The position numbers were made by a program, and so were the translations under genes. Under the pieces are notes generated by a model, which saw nothing but the letters and a program-made list of their open reading frames with translations, was not told where the DNA came from and did no database searches. From positions 1,054,001 through 1,118,000 of the forward strand of contig RCSZ01000006.1 in NCBI GenBank assembly GCA_014898425.1: DNA of 64,000 nucleotides. The letters are read 5' to 3'. How positions within the stretch are numbered: the first letter of the stretch is position 1; each line of letters opens with the position of its first letter. Shown here piece after piece: positions 1-11,492 of this stretch. Origin of the DNA: Botryotinia globosa (lineage: Eukaryota > Ascomycota > Leotiomycetes > Helotiales > Sclerotiniaceae).

Positions 1-2105
1 TGATTGGAGTAGACAGGTGAAACTCTCTACATTTAATGATTCACAACCCGCCATGCCGTTGTTTTCCAGGATTCAAGTCAGTCTTTGACTGTCATGATGA
101 CATGATCGATCAGTGGACCAATAAACTAAAGCTTATATTATGGAGGAATTCTCGCTGCGCCCTCAACAGGAGATATGAAGACGAAACTCTAGGAAGGGAT
201 ACAGACTGGACGAGCTGGGCAATCGAGGACCAATCTCACAAGTCGCAATCTCGTATGTGCTTCAATCTAATCCCCGTCGCCAATCTGGGGCTTTGTCGTT
301 GGGCCATCTACAAGATGATGAATGGGATCTAGGCGGTTAAGTTGTGGGCGACGAAGTGGAACCGTTTTCTACTGAAGATTCGAATTTCGTGTACAGAGTA
401 CGCAAGAGCCACTAGGGAGAACATGCGAAGGCAGTGTTCTAATACTTCCTAGGTTTAACAGGTCGCCATGGTATTATGAAGTCCTTCGTACTCGAAAATC
501 CCAAGAAGGACACGACTAAAACCCCACAATATAGAAATCAAAACAATCTTAAGACATGGACAGCAAGTAGATCTAAGCTTTCCGTGAGGGCTGTAAGTTG
601 TAAGTTGTAAGTTGTTTGGTAGTTTCAGTGGGTTTGGTATCTCCTGGCATTGATGGCATGGATGAGTATGGAAGGGTTAATAACCTTACTTCTTTTGGTA
701 AATCATTCCCCATTCCCATTCTTCCATTTGCGCAATGTTGAGGCTCAGCATTCGAGCATTGGAGTATGGACTGATCCATGGTCAATCATCCATCATGCAG
801 CAAATAACTGAAGAGGATTGATAGATATCTGGTACTGTAGGTTAATCACTCTCTAAGTAATTTCTGAATCACTATCACTATCACGTAGCATCACATAGCC
901 GTGACATCCAAGCGAACTAGACATTCAAGCGACCTAGAAACTTCCTAGATATCTCGTATGTATGTATGCACCTACCTAGGTAAGCATACATAACAAAACA
1001 TAACATAATATAACATAACATAACCATGAATATAACACATTGTGATAAGTCTTGGAATTATTTGACAATCTCTCTGCCGTATGTTCCGCTTTCTCAAGGG
1101 TCTATTCTTCACCCCCTTCTCCCATTGCAAACGAAGGAAGAAACACGGATGAAATTCTGGAGACTTGGCTAAATCGGTGAGGATGTTTCGTAGTTGCGTC
1201 GGACGCGTTGATGGAAGCGCTTAATGAGTATTCCGTATGAGATATCAAAATCAGCTGGAGACTCGGATCAAGTGGCTGGGAAAGCTGGAATAAGAAACCT
1301 TGTCTTGAGTAATGCCATCGTGATTGAATTGATAAAGATTATTGGTTTGTGTAGGTGAATTGAACCGCTTGTTCTATTTTCTCTCTTGTATCTGTATCAG
1401 AGACAACGAACGACAAGACAACTTGATAAGAAACATGGTTACATGCAGGTGGTGCATAGACAAGACATAGCTCATAGCTCATAGCTCATAGCTCATAGCT
1501 CATAGCTCATGGCTCATGGCTCATGGCTTTCTCGTGTGAATTTCGTACCTTCGTACCCTCGCACTCCTTCCTCTACTCCGTATCTACTACTACCCAGCAC
1601 CAGCGAGCCAGATAGTCATCATCACCTACCGGTGCTACGCAAGTAAAAACCTGCCAATCCACACTAAAACTTTGTTTTGCTGCTGCGCCGCTGCGCCATC
1701 ATTCGCCTCCACGCAAACAACCTTGGAAGTCAATATGACCCTTGCCAGGCCGGGACCACCACTTTTAATGTCCGGAAACTACGAGATACAGATTACACAT
1801 TATCAAGCTCCAGTTCTTTTACAGCCAAGTACAAAGACAATTAAAAGCCCTCTTCGTTTTCTGGAAAATATCTCTTCTCTATCAAGCTTTCACTCAAGAA
1901 ATAAATACTTCATCTACCTACTTCTCTCTCTCTTTTCTTGATTAATACATACACTCAAAAAGTCAAAGTGTAGACTAAGCGACATATAAGAAACTCGTCT
2001 ATCAAAACGCTCTTCTTCCTTCACCGAAACTCACATCTTCTTTTATTTTACTACAACTACAACTACAACTACAACCACAACATAATTCAATCACAGATTA
2101 TAACC
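1..2105. other. intergenic region upstream of the calcipressin gene
   Basis: No gene is supported here. A 98-codon open frame starts with ATG at 36, but it has no recognisable domain and no coding-like continuation. The stretch contains a TACCTAGGTA palindrome near 973, ACATA-rich simple sequence at about 985-1025 and a heptamer array at 1469-1528. A CT/CA-rich leader with repeated ACAACT units (about 2050-2080) lies just before the calcipressin ATG and looks like a 5' UTR. Confidence 0.6.
1469..1528. repeat. heptamer tandem array (AGCTCAT)6(GGCTCAT)2
   Basis: Six head-to-tail copies of AGCTCAT are followed by two of GGCTCAT and a partial ninth. The unit contains the self-complementary AGCT. 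The array sits about 0.6 kb upstream of the calcipressin start codon. GGCTCA resembles the core of the yeast Crz1 site GNGGC(G/T)CA, with the outer G replaced by A. A regulatory role is only inference. Confidence 0.85.
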
Positions 2106-2873
2106 ATGTCATCTCCAACTTCCCCAACTGGAAGTACTCTTTCTTCGCGCAGAGGATCCCACAAATCGCTTTCCCTCGATCTCTCCAATCTTCCCCCTCT
2201 CTCACAACCCACACCTCCTTCCAACACCCTCCTCATAACGAATCTCAAAGACAGCGAGATCTTCCGCGCAGACAACCTCCAATCCATCAAAGAACTCATC
2301 AACACCTCGGCCCCCATCCATTCCTGGGCCCCCTTAAAATCCTTCTCCCGCATCATCGTCTCTTTCTTCTCGGAAGAATCCGCCATTCGCATCCGCCAAA
2401 TACTTGACGGCGAAGAAATCATGGGCGAGCGCGTGCGCGTCTATTTCGGCCAGCCAACCTCCATCTCCCCAAAAGACACGCATCTCAACCTCCCCGACGC
2501 CGGAAAACTCTTCTTCATTTCCCCCCCTCCCTCGCCTCCCCACGGCTGGGAAATGAAAATGGAAGATGCCCCCAACAAGCAAGTGCACGCTGAAGATCTC
2601 GCCGAAGCCCTCGCGAAACTGCATCATCGACCCACCACCGATTTGCCCGCGAGCCCCATGAGCGATAATGGCGAGTCGTTGAAAAATGGTCGCGGAAGAA
2701 GCGCGAGCACGACTACCATCTATGATCCCCAGGCTCATGGCCATAGTCCCAATTTGCCTGCGATAGCCGTGGAGGATACCACGGGCGAGGATTGGGGTGT
2801 GTCTCCGCTGGAGATGGAGAAGCCAATCTTGGCGCATACTGCTAGGCCGCCGGTGGAGTTGATGGAGTTTTAG
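2106..2873 (+). CDS. RCN1: calcipressin (regulator of calcineurin, RCAN family)
   Basis: Single-exon gene of 255 residues. Calcipressins bind the calcineurin catalytic subunit and tune Ca2+/calcineurin signalling in the cytosol. The sequence shows a Ser/Pro-rich N-terminus and an RRM-like fold at about residues 40-115 (TLLITNL, then RVRVYFGQP). The family signature FISPPPSPPHGW lies at 137-148, which is the phosphorylatable SPxxSP motif. A C-terminal PAIAVE segment (218-223) sits where RCANs carry the PxIxIT-like calcineurin docking site. Length is normal for fungal members. The start is the first ATG after a pyrimidine-rich leader and gives a good alignment to the family. The convergent neighbour is the mpaB-like gene. 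In other fungi transcription of this gene responds to Crz1; the heptamer array upstream could relate to that, but this is unproven. Confidence 0.93.
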   Translation: MSSPTSPTGSTLSSRRGSHKSLSLDLSNLPPLSQPTPPSNTLLITNLKDSEIFRADNLQSIKELINTSAPIHSWAPLKSFSRIIVSFFSEESAIRIRQILDGEEIMGERVRVYFGQPTSISPKDTHLNLPDAGKLFFISPPPSPPHGWEMKMEDAPNKQVHAEDLAEALAKLHHRPTTDLPASPMSDNGESLKNGRGRSASTTTIYDPQAHGHSPNLPAIAVEDTTGEDWGVSPLEMEKPILAHTARPPVELMEF

Positions 2874-3350
2874 ATGCGAGTAGGCATGCGGAGAGATGTG
2901 TATATGAATATGATGGTAGTCTGATTTGGAGAATTTTGGAGAGGGCATCAGTTTTTTTGGTCGGCTTTGGGCATTTCATTGGCGTTCGCTTGGGGTTGAA
3001 GCAAAAAGATTATTCTCTTTGCGTTTGGTTGTTTTCTTAGGTGCATTGCGAGGAGTTGAGAAGCCGGGCGTGGCGTTACATGAGATAGTAAATGCTACGG
3101 CATATGGCGCGTTTGTATGATACGTGAGAGGGAGCATAGTTTAGGATCTAGAGAAGATCCATGATGATAATCATGCGAAATACAAAATATTTTTCTAAAT
3201 AAAGTTCTTAAAATTGCTCTTTGATTTGCATGCTAGATTGTGATGCGAAGTTGTAATGCAATGCTTCCCGCTGCTGTGTACAGAAAGAAAGCAATAATGA
3301 TACAATACATTCCAAGAATAGAGTCCTTGATTTCCCTTTCTCTGTACTTC

Positions 3351-5080
3351 TCATCCCCACAACCAAAGCACCCCCCTTCCCATTCCCACCACGCCCATCA
3401 CCAAACCCCTCAACACTTTCCACACCACCCAACTTCCCGCTCCCACCCCTACAACCGCCAATCCGACGGCCTTCAAATTTCTTACCTCCACACTCCCTTT
3501 ATTCTCCCCCTCTACAAACTCCCCCAACTCCGTTTTCGTGGTAAACTCCGGTACATACTGCATTTCGAAGCCCGTTTCTCCTGCAATCCCTACCGTCGGG
3601 CTATGGATTACCATTGGCAAGACCCTTCTTAAGAAGACGATTTGTTTGCGATCGAGATGGTTAATGCTGCGGTAGAGATAGCTGATTGTCATGTGAAAGA
3701 TGCATTGGCCTGCGACGAGGATGTAGTAGTAAAGGGGAGGGTTAGCGAGGCCGAGGGCATCGGAGAGTAAGTGGCCGTTCAGCCAGCGAGCGTTGGCTTC
3801 GAGGAAAGCGCGGGAGGGGTAGGCTGGGGCTTGGTTTTGGAGGGAGAGGATGATGTTTTGGGCGAGAATTTGGGAGGTAGGGGAAGGGTTGATTTCGGTT
3901 AAGAGGAGAGATTCCATGATGGTTTTTGCGGAGGTGGGAGTTTCGAAGAAGGAAGTTGGGGTGCCGAGATAGTGGGCGACGAGACGCCAGAGAGCAACGT
4001 AGTCAGTTATTTCTTGGGGGCGGAGAAAGATGCCTTGACGTGGGAGAGAGAGCCAAACTAGAGTCGTGGAGAAGGTGCCGATGGTTGCTATGCTGTCGAG
4101 GTCATTGATGGGGATGCCGTGGTCTGTGATGGAATAGTAGGAGGGCCTTTCTTTGGCTAGGGTTAGAATGCGGCGGCGGACAGCGGCATGGAGCAGACGG
4201 ACTTTTATGGAGGATATGTGGCCTGTGCCACCGGGTTTGATGGCTTCAAGGGATTGAGTCACTTGAAGGAGGAGCTGGGTCGTTTCGAACATTCTTCTTC
4301 TGGCTGACTATGATTGGATTAGATGAGAGGGGAGAAAGATGGTAAACATAGAGAATATTTGAAATTTAGGCCCAATGTAGAAAGTATGCTTTTGAAAGAA
4401 ATTTTACCAATGGCAATTTACTGAAACTTTTCTAGTAGAAAACATGAAAGTCCAAGCAATCCAATGTAATCCAATGTATCGTATTTACCTTTGCAGAAAA
4501 GCCACCAGTCCTGGCTAGAACCTCTGTAACCCTAGCGGCACCCATTCCACCGAGTAACGACTGATATGCTAACTTTTGAATATTGAATTAGTATCTGTAT
4601 TACATGAACGAGATCAGGTAACATACTCCAGTCAATACAGCTCCTCCATATCTATAAAACACTTCCTGACCTCTTTCGATTTGTTCCCAGTCCTAATTCT
4701 AGCTTGAGCAAAGTCACCGGTACCAAGGGCACTGAACCACTCACAACCCAATCCGGTATTGTATTAACTTCATTCCATAGTTCTCCGAGTTTTTCATCTT
4801 CGGAAGCATGATCTTTCAACAAGACATACAAATCTCTCTTGGGGTTTTCCACGCCTTCCTTTCCCCTCGGAATCGTATTTTGATTTCTGGGAAGTTCTCC
4901 CGATGTGGGTGGCGATATTTCGTCCAAACGATTTAAGCATTCTTCAGCCAGAACATCATATGAAAACTTCATGGGATGCATTTGCTCTTCTGTCAGATGA
5001 TTAGGAGTCCACTGGAAGGTATATCCCCAGGCGTGGCGAGTGTTTTCATCATTTCGACGAAAAGGATTAGGTAAAGCCAT
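3351..5080 (-). CDS. mpaB/DUF2236-type ER-bound oxygenase-like protein
   Basis: Four exons on the minus strand: 5080-4745, 4692-4627, 4572-4489 and 4307-3351, giving 480 residues. All junctions are GT..AG, and the reading frame is restored exactly at PDWV|DWEQIERGQEVFYRYGG and LTG|LAYQSLLGGMGAARV. Family PF09995 (mpaB / latex-clearing-protein-like) proteins are haem-dependent oxygenases; MpaB cleaves a prenyl side chain in mycophenolic acid synthesis. The visible family motifs are ERGQEVFYRY, GGMGAARV, an RLLHAAVRRR helix with His at about 202 (candidate haem ligand) and the DHGIPINDLD segment. A Gly/Val-rich hydrophobic C-terminus (last about 40 residues) could be a membrane anchor. No biosynthetic cluster genes lie beside it, so the substrate is unknown. 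Intron 3 is long (181 nt). The start is ATG 5080. Confidence 0.85.
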
Positions 5081-5767
5081 GTAAACGACGACAATGCAAG
5101 AAAGAATGAAGAAAGACTTGAAATTTATTGAGCAATGAGAAAAAAGAACGAAGCTATTCCTTCAAAAAAACACTTGTGAAAAATTAGGAAAATCTTTTGG
5201 ATTTGCCGGAAGCATAAATGAGAACTAGATCCACAAACGCCTCACTCCAATCTATTCACCTACCCGCGGGTAAAGTCGACATCGACATTATAGATATCCA
5301 TGGATCCATGGATTTTGACGATTAAAGCTTAAGGTAGCGGGCGTGCCTAGGTAATCTAAAAAGCAGGAAACCATCCCCTGCCTGACTGGTGAATATGAAA
5401 GAAGATGAGATGAAACATATAAGACGATTACCGATGGATTCCAAGGTTGTCCACGGGTATCTCAACAGTCAAGATGTATCAAAATTCGTTGATGATCAGT
5501 CTTGACGGAAATCAATGGAATGACGAGACTTATTGCTTTTGTCGATGAAAGAAGTGAATGCGCGGATACCGTTGAAGTTCACCAGTTCGGATCAGGTGAT
5601 GACTGGACTGGACTGGCATGGCTGACAGATTGATCGACTCGGATAAGCATCTCGATAAGAAATCCCAGTCAAATTCCTAGGCGAAGATTTTCTTTTTCAT
5701 GAATTCTGATGTTTCCTATTGCCCGTCTACAAACTCACATTATTTCCATTGAAGAATACAAATAGTC
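5081..5767. promoter_or_regulatory. divergent promoter region with an 18-bp palindrome
   Basis: This is the shared upstream region of the mpaB-like gene (leftward) and the Rrg9-like gene (rightward). It contains the perfect palindrome ATCCATGGATCCATGGAT at 5296-5313 and a CCTAGG half-motif near 5347. No ORF is supported. Confidence 0.5.
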
Positions 5768-6868
5768 ATGTCTTGTTCTTGTACAACCAAAACTCTTCGA
5801 TTATTTATTCGCCATGTAGCCCACCTTGATCTGGCTGCATCAAGCACTTCCATCCGCCATCGCCCGCAAAGAATTAACATTCGAAGGTTCAATGCCCCCT
5901 CAGTCTCATATCTATCTCCTTCATACTCGAGAGCATATTCGTCGGTATATTCATCTCAACATATCAGAAGTAGTGATGAGGATGCCCCTATCGAAAAGCA
6001 AGAAGAAATCTCATCTGCGACGGAAGGGCACAAGAATACTACACAAAGTGATATTGATTATCTAGATGACTTGTTCATGGAAATCACGCCAGAATCGTTA
6101 GATGCCCTTGCTGCGGAGACACGATCTGAGTTGGCAGATTTTCAATCAAAAGAATCAAAGGCATCGAAATTACCGTGGAAAGCCGAGAGGGCAAGTGAAT
6201 CGACCCAACCAACAGAAATAATGGAGGAGTCGTGGGTCCAGAGAGAACCGATAGACATATTCTCCAACCGCCCGTTGAAGAAGGCAAGGTGGATTACATA
6301 TGAGGAAAAAACCAGGTTTAAAAGCATCAAAATCGACAACGCAGTATCACATTCCCCACAAGCCAGCACATCGAATAGAAAAATGGTGAATGATGGTTGG
6401 GTACCTCCGAAGCGTCAAACTTGGATGGAACAAAAAGCAGCATTGAAGGAAAAATTCCCTGAAGGTTGGAAGCCGATGAAGAGATTGTCGCCGGAAGCGC
6501 AGGTAGGGATTCGAGCATTGCATGCTCAATACCCCGAGCAATATTCAACGGCTGCATTGGCCGATCATTTTCAAGTATCTGCAGAAGCAATCCGGAGAAT
6601 ACTGAGGAGTACATGGGTACCGAAGCCAGAAGAGGAAGCCGATCGTGAGAGAAGATGGTTTCAAAGAGGGAAGAACATATGGGGTAAATATGCTGAATTG
6701 GGAGTAAAACCACCCCGGAAATGGAGAGAGGAGGGTATAGGTAGGGGTAGGCCGGAGTGGAAAAGGGAAGCAGCTCCTGTTCTTACAACTAGTCGACCTG
6801 GGAACTCGGAGCCTCGAAGGCCAGCGACTATCAGTCTCGATGACGAAATGGAGGATAGGATCTTTTGA
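5768..6868 (+). CDS. RRG9: Rrg9/neugrin-like mitochondrial protein
   Basis: Single-exon gene of 366 residues. Rrg9/neugrin proteins are needed for respiratory growth and mitochondrial genome or ribosome maintenance. The N-terminus is basic and Ser/Arg-rich without acidic residues for about 60 residues, as expected of a mitochondrial presequence. The middle is low-complexity and acidic. The diagnostic C-terminal block is at about residues 235-325: KRLSPEAQVGIRALHAQYPE, the helix-turn-helix-like ALADHFQVSAEAIRRILRS, then a WxPxxEEExDRERRW segment. Fungal Rrg9 proteins vary strongly in length outside this block, and this size is typical. The start is the first ATG of the frame, at 5768. Assignment is by motif recognition only. 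Confidence 0.85.
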   Translation: MSCSCTTKTLRLFIRHVAHLDLAASSTSIRHRPQRINIRRFNAPSVSYLSPSYSRAYSSVYSSQHIRSSDEDAPIEKQEEISSATEGHKNTTQSDIDYLDDLFMEITPESLDALAAETRSELADFQSKESKASKLPWKAERASESTQPTEIMEESWVQREPIDIFSNRPLKKARWITYEEKTRFKSIKIDNAVSHSPQASTSNRKMVNDGWVPPKRQTWMEQKAALKEKFPEGWKPMKRLSPEAQVGIRALHAQYPEQYSTAALADHFQVSAEAIRRILRSTWVPKPEEEADRERRWFQRGKNIWGKYAELGVKPPRKWREEGIGRGRPEWKREAAPVLTTSRPGNSEPRRPATISLDDEMEDRIF

Positions 6869-8285
6869 GCATTAATTGTTCTCGAATGTGTATAATGATA
6901 ATGTAAGAATATGAACAAACCCACTCATAGGAACGGGACCATATATTGATCGACAAGTTTTAATTGCCCTGCTACCATCTTATTGATATTGCATCCGACG
7001 TATATCTAGGTCGACTAATATTACTCAATCTTAAAGGTCACGAGGGTCTTTGGTAGACATTATCTGATAGCATGGCCGTTACTACTTCTCAGACATGCTC
7101 ACTACTCTCTCGTGTCTATCATTGGTAGGTCATCTGTGTGCCATGTAAGTACGACGGAAATCAATCAACGATACTTGAACACATATGTGACACTGCTTGT
7201 TGATCTTTAATAGATGTGAAGTCCGACTCGAGAACGAACAGCTGGGGGCCTGTCTAGCTACCTAGGTAGCTACCTAGCTACATTTGATAGATTGATAGTT
7301 TGATAGTTTGATAGCTATCAAATTATCAACGTCCATTGAGATGATATGGTTCAACCAATTTGTTGGCAAATAAACCTAAAATGGACCAATAACATTCTGG
7401 AAAGATCCCAATTGGTGGTGGAATTCCTCGAGTAGATCCATTCCCGAGCCTTCCCCTGATTAACACGACCCTGTCTGTAAACAAGGGCAAGGGTTTAGAC
7501 ACAGACCTTTGCTTTCTGGTTTTGGTCAAATTCCAGTGCATCAAGAGTCAAGACCGTAGACACCCGTATATTAAGATTCCCCAGTAATTTATGATTCTTT
7601 GCATGTCACGATAGGATAGGGCAAAAGAAGAAAAGAAGAAAAGAAGAAAAGAAGAAAAGAAGAAAAGAAGAAAAGAAGAAAAGAAGAAAAGATAGGGAAA
7701 ACAGGTAGGTGGTTTGGCCTGCCACCTTTGCTTTGATGGTGTATGATGTGTCCGAAGTTGTGTTAACAGGCCGCCATAGCTTTCTGATATTCTAATTTCT
7801 GTTTCTAATCTTTGATTTCTTTACTGCTCATCCTCCTCCTCGTCGTCGTGGTCGTCGTCGTCGTCGTCGTCGTACTAAAAACACCGTAATAAATTTGATC
7901 AATGTTTTGAGGACTTCTTATTAAAAGTTCCTTCTTTCTTCCCCTCCCTCCCTTCCCCTCCCACTCTCACTCCCACTCCCACTCTCACTCTCACTCTTTT
8001 TCCAGATCTGATCCGATCCGATCTGATCTAATCGGTATGTAAAGGAAATCGCAATAGGAAAATTCAACGAGCTAATCAACGTCATAATCCCTAGGCACTT
8101 TTTGATTTTCTCTTCTTCATGATACCCAGGTTTTCTTTCGAGGCGCACAAAACTCAATTCATTTCCTAAATTTTAGAAAGCTTGAAGCACCAAATCAACA
8201 TCCATCCACAAACACTGGACGAAGAAGAGAACTTCGACCACTGCATTTATATTATCCCGGTGGTTTGTTTCATGAACAGTCAATA
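6869..8285. other. intergenic region with several simple repeats
   Basis: No gene is supported. Contents: a TAGCTACCTAGGTAGCTA palindrome near 7256-7273, TTTGATAG repeats around 7290-7325, an AAAAGAAG octamer array (7623-7690), TCC/CGT triplet repeats (7831-7873), a CACTC-rich tract (about 7955-8000) and GATCTGATCC repeats (about 8004-8030). The last two probably lie in the 5' leader of the WD40 gene. Confidence 0.6.
7623..7690. repeat. octamer microsatellite (AAAAGAAG)n
   Basis: About eight head-to-tail units of AAAAGAAG, purine-only on the plus strand, in the intergenic region before the WD40 gene. It is likely length-polymorphic. Confidence 0.9.
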
Positions 8286-11200
8286 ATGGCTTCGACACCC
8301 ATCAATTCAAGGACCTTCACTGCGAACACAAAACCTGGTTTAAAAGCTAGTCCTTCTCCATTTTCACGAACCCCGCGACCCTCGAATAAAAACAGGAATC
8401 CCTACGAGTTAGGATTATCGTTGAAGAAAATAATTGGAACTACAGTATCTTCTCCACCATGTTTCGACTGTCTTTCTACATCTCGGATATTTGCATATAC
8501 AGCTGGCGCCGCAGTCGTGGTTGTTGACATTGATGATGAGGGGAAGCACTCTCAACGTTTTTTTCGGGCTTCTCCAACAGCAGTCGCCGCCAATGCAAGT
8601 AATATAGCTCTAGGTGGACCTGCAACACCTGCCAACAATGCCAATGAGGGCAGAAACGGAAAAGCGCTTCGAGATGCTGCAATTCCCTATGCACCTTCCA
8701 CTGCACATACGAGTTTAGAATCAGGTGACTCTTCATCAAAGACATGGTCAAGTAGGGAAAGGATTAAAGCGGCTACATGCGTGTCTATTAGTTCTGATGG
8801 TCGCTTTTTGGCTGTGGGCGAGGTAAGCAGGTTTGTACGGATATTTGTGTATTGACTGATAAGGATATAGACAGGATACGCCCCCAGAGTTTTAATATTC
8901 TCTTTACAAGACAGTTCTTCAGATACACCGCTCGCTATTCTTACCGAGCATACATATGGTGTCGCCGCCATATCATTCAGTCCTGATGGCAAATATCTTG
9001 CCAGCTTAGGTAATGTTAACGATGGATTTCTTCACGTTTGGTCTATAAATCCAAAGAATGGAACAGCGAAGTTACATTCGAGCAACAAATGTACTAGTTT
9101 CATCAAGCAGATATTGTGGTTGGGCGGGAACGTAGTTACTGTGGGAACTCGTCATATAAAAGTATGGAGGGTCGAAGATGGCCGATGTCCCTCGCCAAAA
9201 CAAAAATTTGCACTTGACGGTACACCATTACCACTACCAGTACAACCAGCGCTCAAAACTCTTACTGGCCGGAACTGTTTACTTGGGCCATTGGTAGATG
9301 CAACGTTCACTTGCGTAGCTTCTTTGTCTGACCACAGGGCCATTGTTTGCTCGGAAAAAGGAGATGTTTGCCTCCTGGACAGCACAGAAGGCCAAAAACT
9401 GATTAAAGTTTTGAGCACCGGATTTCCCGTTACATGTATAGCTATTGAGATGGAAACACGGCAGGTAAGGATAGGAGGTCGTAATGGTAAAGTCAAAACG
9501 GTATCCTTGGACACACTTCAAGCTCCATCTACTCCTCCACTATCACCCCTCCCATCAGATGAATCTAATGACGAGATTGACCCTGGCCATTTGTGTGCTA
9601 TGGGCTACGCTGGAGGTAATTTCGTTACGATTGATTCCAGACATACGATTGAGATATGGGGGAAAGACGACGAGGACGCTGATCATGGTTTCCAAAACAC
9701 ACTTCAACCCGCTCACGGCGACGCAGTAATGGGTGTGCAACTCTTACCCGAAATCAATCAGATGGGAGCAGCATTCCTTACCTGGTCGGTCAATGGCAGT
9801 CTTGCCTTTTGGGACTTGTATGGTAACAGCAAAGGATCGATTACAATCGGCATAGATCAAGTGTCTATGGAAGAAGAAGCCGCCAACTCATGTCAGGTCG
9901 TGAGAATATCAAAGGATGCCTTGTTTCTGGTGTCTGGAGATAAGTACGGAATTTTGAAAATATTAGATCCATCCACGGGTGCATGCACTTTTGAGACACG
10001 TGCTCATTCTGCCGAGATTCAAGATATCACCATTTATGAGGATGATACATCAACGATGATAGCGTCATGTAGTAGAGATCGGACCATTCAACTGTTCCGT
10101 CTCGTCTCAGATAAGTGGGAGCTGGTACAAACTTTAGATGAACATACTGCTGGCGTATGCGGTTTGTTCTTCGCTGAGAATGGCGAGAAACTTATATCTT
10201 GTGGGATGGATAGGACAATCCACATCCGGCAACTTGTGAAAAAGGAAGTGGCAGAAGGAAACGCTCTGGCTGCTGTCCCAGTCCGTATCATCACCTTAAA
10301 AGCTGCGCCCGTCTCGATGACGCCCTGTCTCGGTCCTCAAGTAGGTAATATTGTGGTGTCTTTGTTGGATCGCACAGTAGCTACATACGAAATAGCTACT
10401 GGACGCCTCGTCAACTCATTTCGAGCAACAGACTATGATGGAGCAGACGCTGTCGCTCTGGACTCTCTTGTAATGGGTACACCTAGTGTACTTTCTGGCA
10501 AACCTAGTACAATTCTCGCTGGTGTCTCGACTACCGATAAGTCTGTTCGTATCTATGACTGGTGTACTGGATCTTTCTTAGATCGCGAATGGGGGCACAC
10601 TACTTCCGTATCAGGTGTCGCACTCCTGGAGAACATGGATTCGTCGTCTAGAGTGTTGATAAGCACAGGGCTGGATGGCACAATCATGATGTGGGATATT
10701 GCTTCTAATGCCATCGCCTACTCACAGAATCAGCCTGAGTCAAACGACGGCACCCAAGATGAGACACCACCAAAGGATCCACCGACCTCGCGCCAGCCAT
10801 TGAGAAGGGTATTATCGAAAGCCGAACTTGCTGAGTTTCAACGAGCGTCACCAACAGCCACTCCTCCTGGGTCATCTTCGCCACCTAGGGTAATCAAACG
10901 TAAGACCTCGAAATACAGCTTGGCGAATTCGAACCCTACACTATCAATTCCATCTGTGCAAGCTGTGCCATCTAAGCACTTTGCATCTGCATCAGATGAG
11001 ACAGGACGTAGATCGTATCCAAGGAACAGATCTCGTAGCCCAAACAGTCCTCAAACAAGAGAGGTCAGACGTCCTTCGACAGCTTCGGTAGACTTACGGG
11101 GCCGGGGCAAAAGCTCAAGCACTGGCATAACTGAATCTGGATCACTTAACATGGCGACAGAGCAAGCTTGCCGAACACTTAGAGCGTACCGAAGAAAGCT

Positions 11201-11492
11201 CTTATCTACTGAAACTATAGATGAAGAGTGTCTAAAGGAGCTGGATCAGGAGCTGCGACTAACCTCGGTAGCACTGGGGGATAGAAGCCAAAACTCTAGA
11301 ACTATCAGTGAGACAGTTTTAGCAGGAATACTTGACCAATATTCCGACAGACTGGTTTCCATGTTCGATGAGAAGTTAAGATTAAGTCAATTGGGCTTAA
11401 ACAGAATGGTAGAATCTCCTACTGAGATGGTCGAACGCCCAAGAACGGCTGACAGATCTAGTGAAGATGGAGAGTTTCTTGATTGTCATTGA
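8286..11492 (+). CDS. large WD40-repeat protein, MAPKBP1/WDR62 type
   Basis: Two exons, 8286-8822 and 8871-11492 (48-nt intron, GAG|GTAAGC..ATATAG|ACA), give 1052 residues. The start is ATG 8286 (MASTPINSR); the frame is open slightly upstream but without an ATG. After a disordered N-terminus comes LGLSLKKIIGTT, typical of the first WD40 blade of MAPKBP1/WDR62 proteins. WD repeats follow through about residue 790: SFSPDGKYLAS, LHVWSINPK, HIKVWRVEDG, SGDKYGILKILD, SCSRDRTIQLF, SCGMDRTIHI and GLDGTIMMWDI. The last 250 residues are Ser/Pro-rich, ending in a predicted helical segment. Animal relatives are scaffolds at spindle poles or JNK pathways; the fungal role is not established. No catalytic domain is visible. 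Two beta-propellers are likely. Confidence 0.88.

Noticed and set aside
36..332. 98-codon ATG frame at the left edge
   Set aside because: No domain, no splice continuation, ordinary composition; treated as chance.
8265..8285. Upstream extension of the WD40 protein start
   Set aside because: The frame is open but begins at TTG; ATG 8286 is the first methionine.
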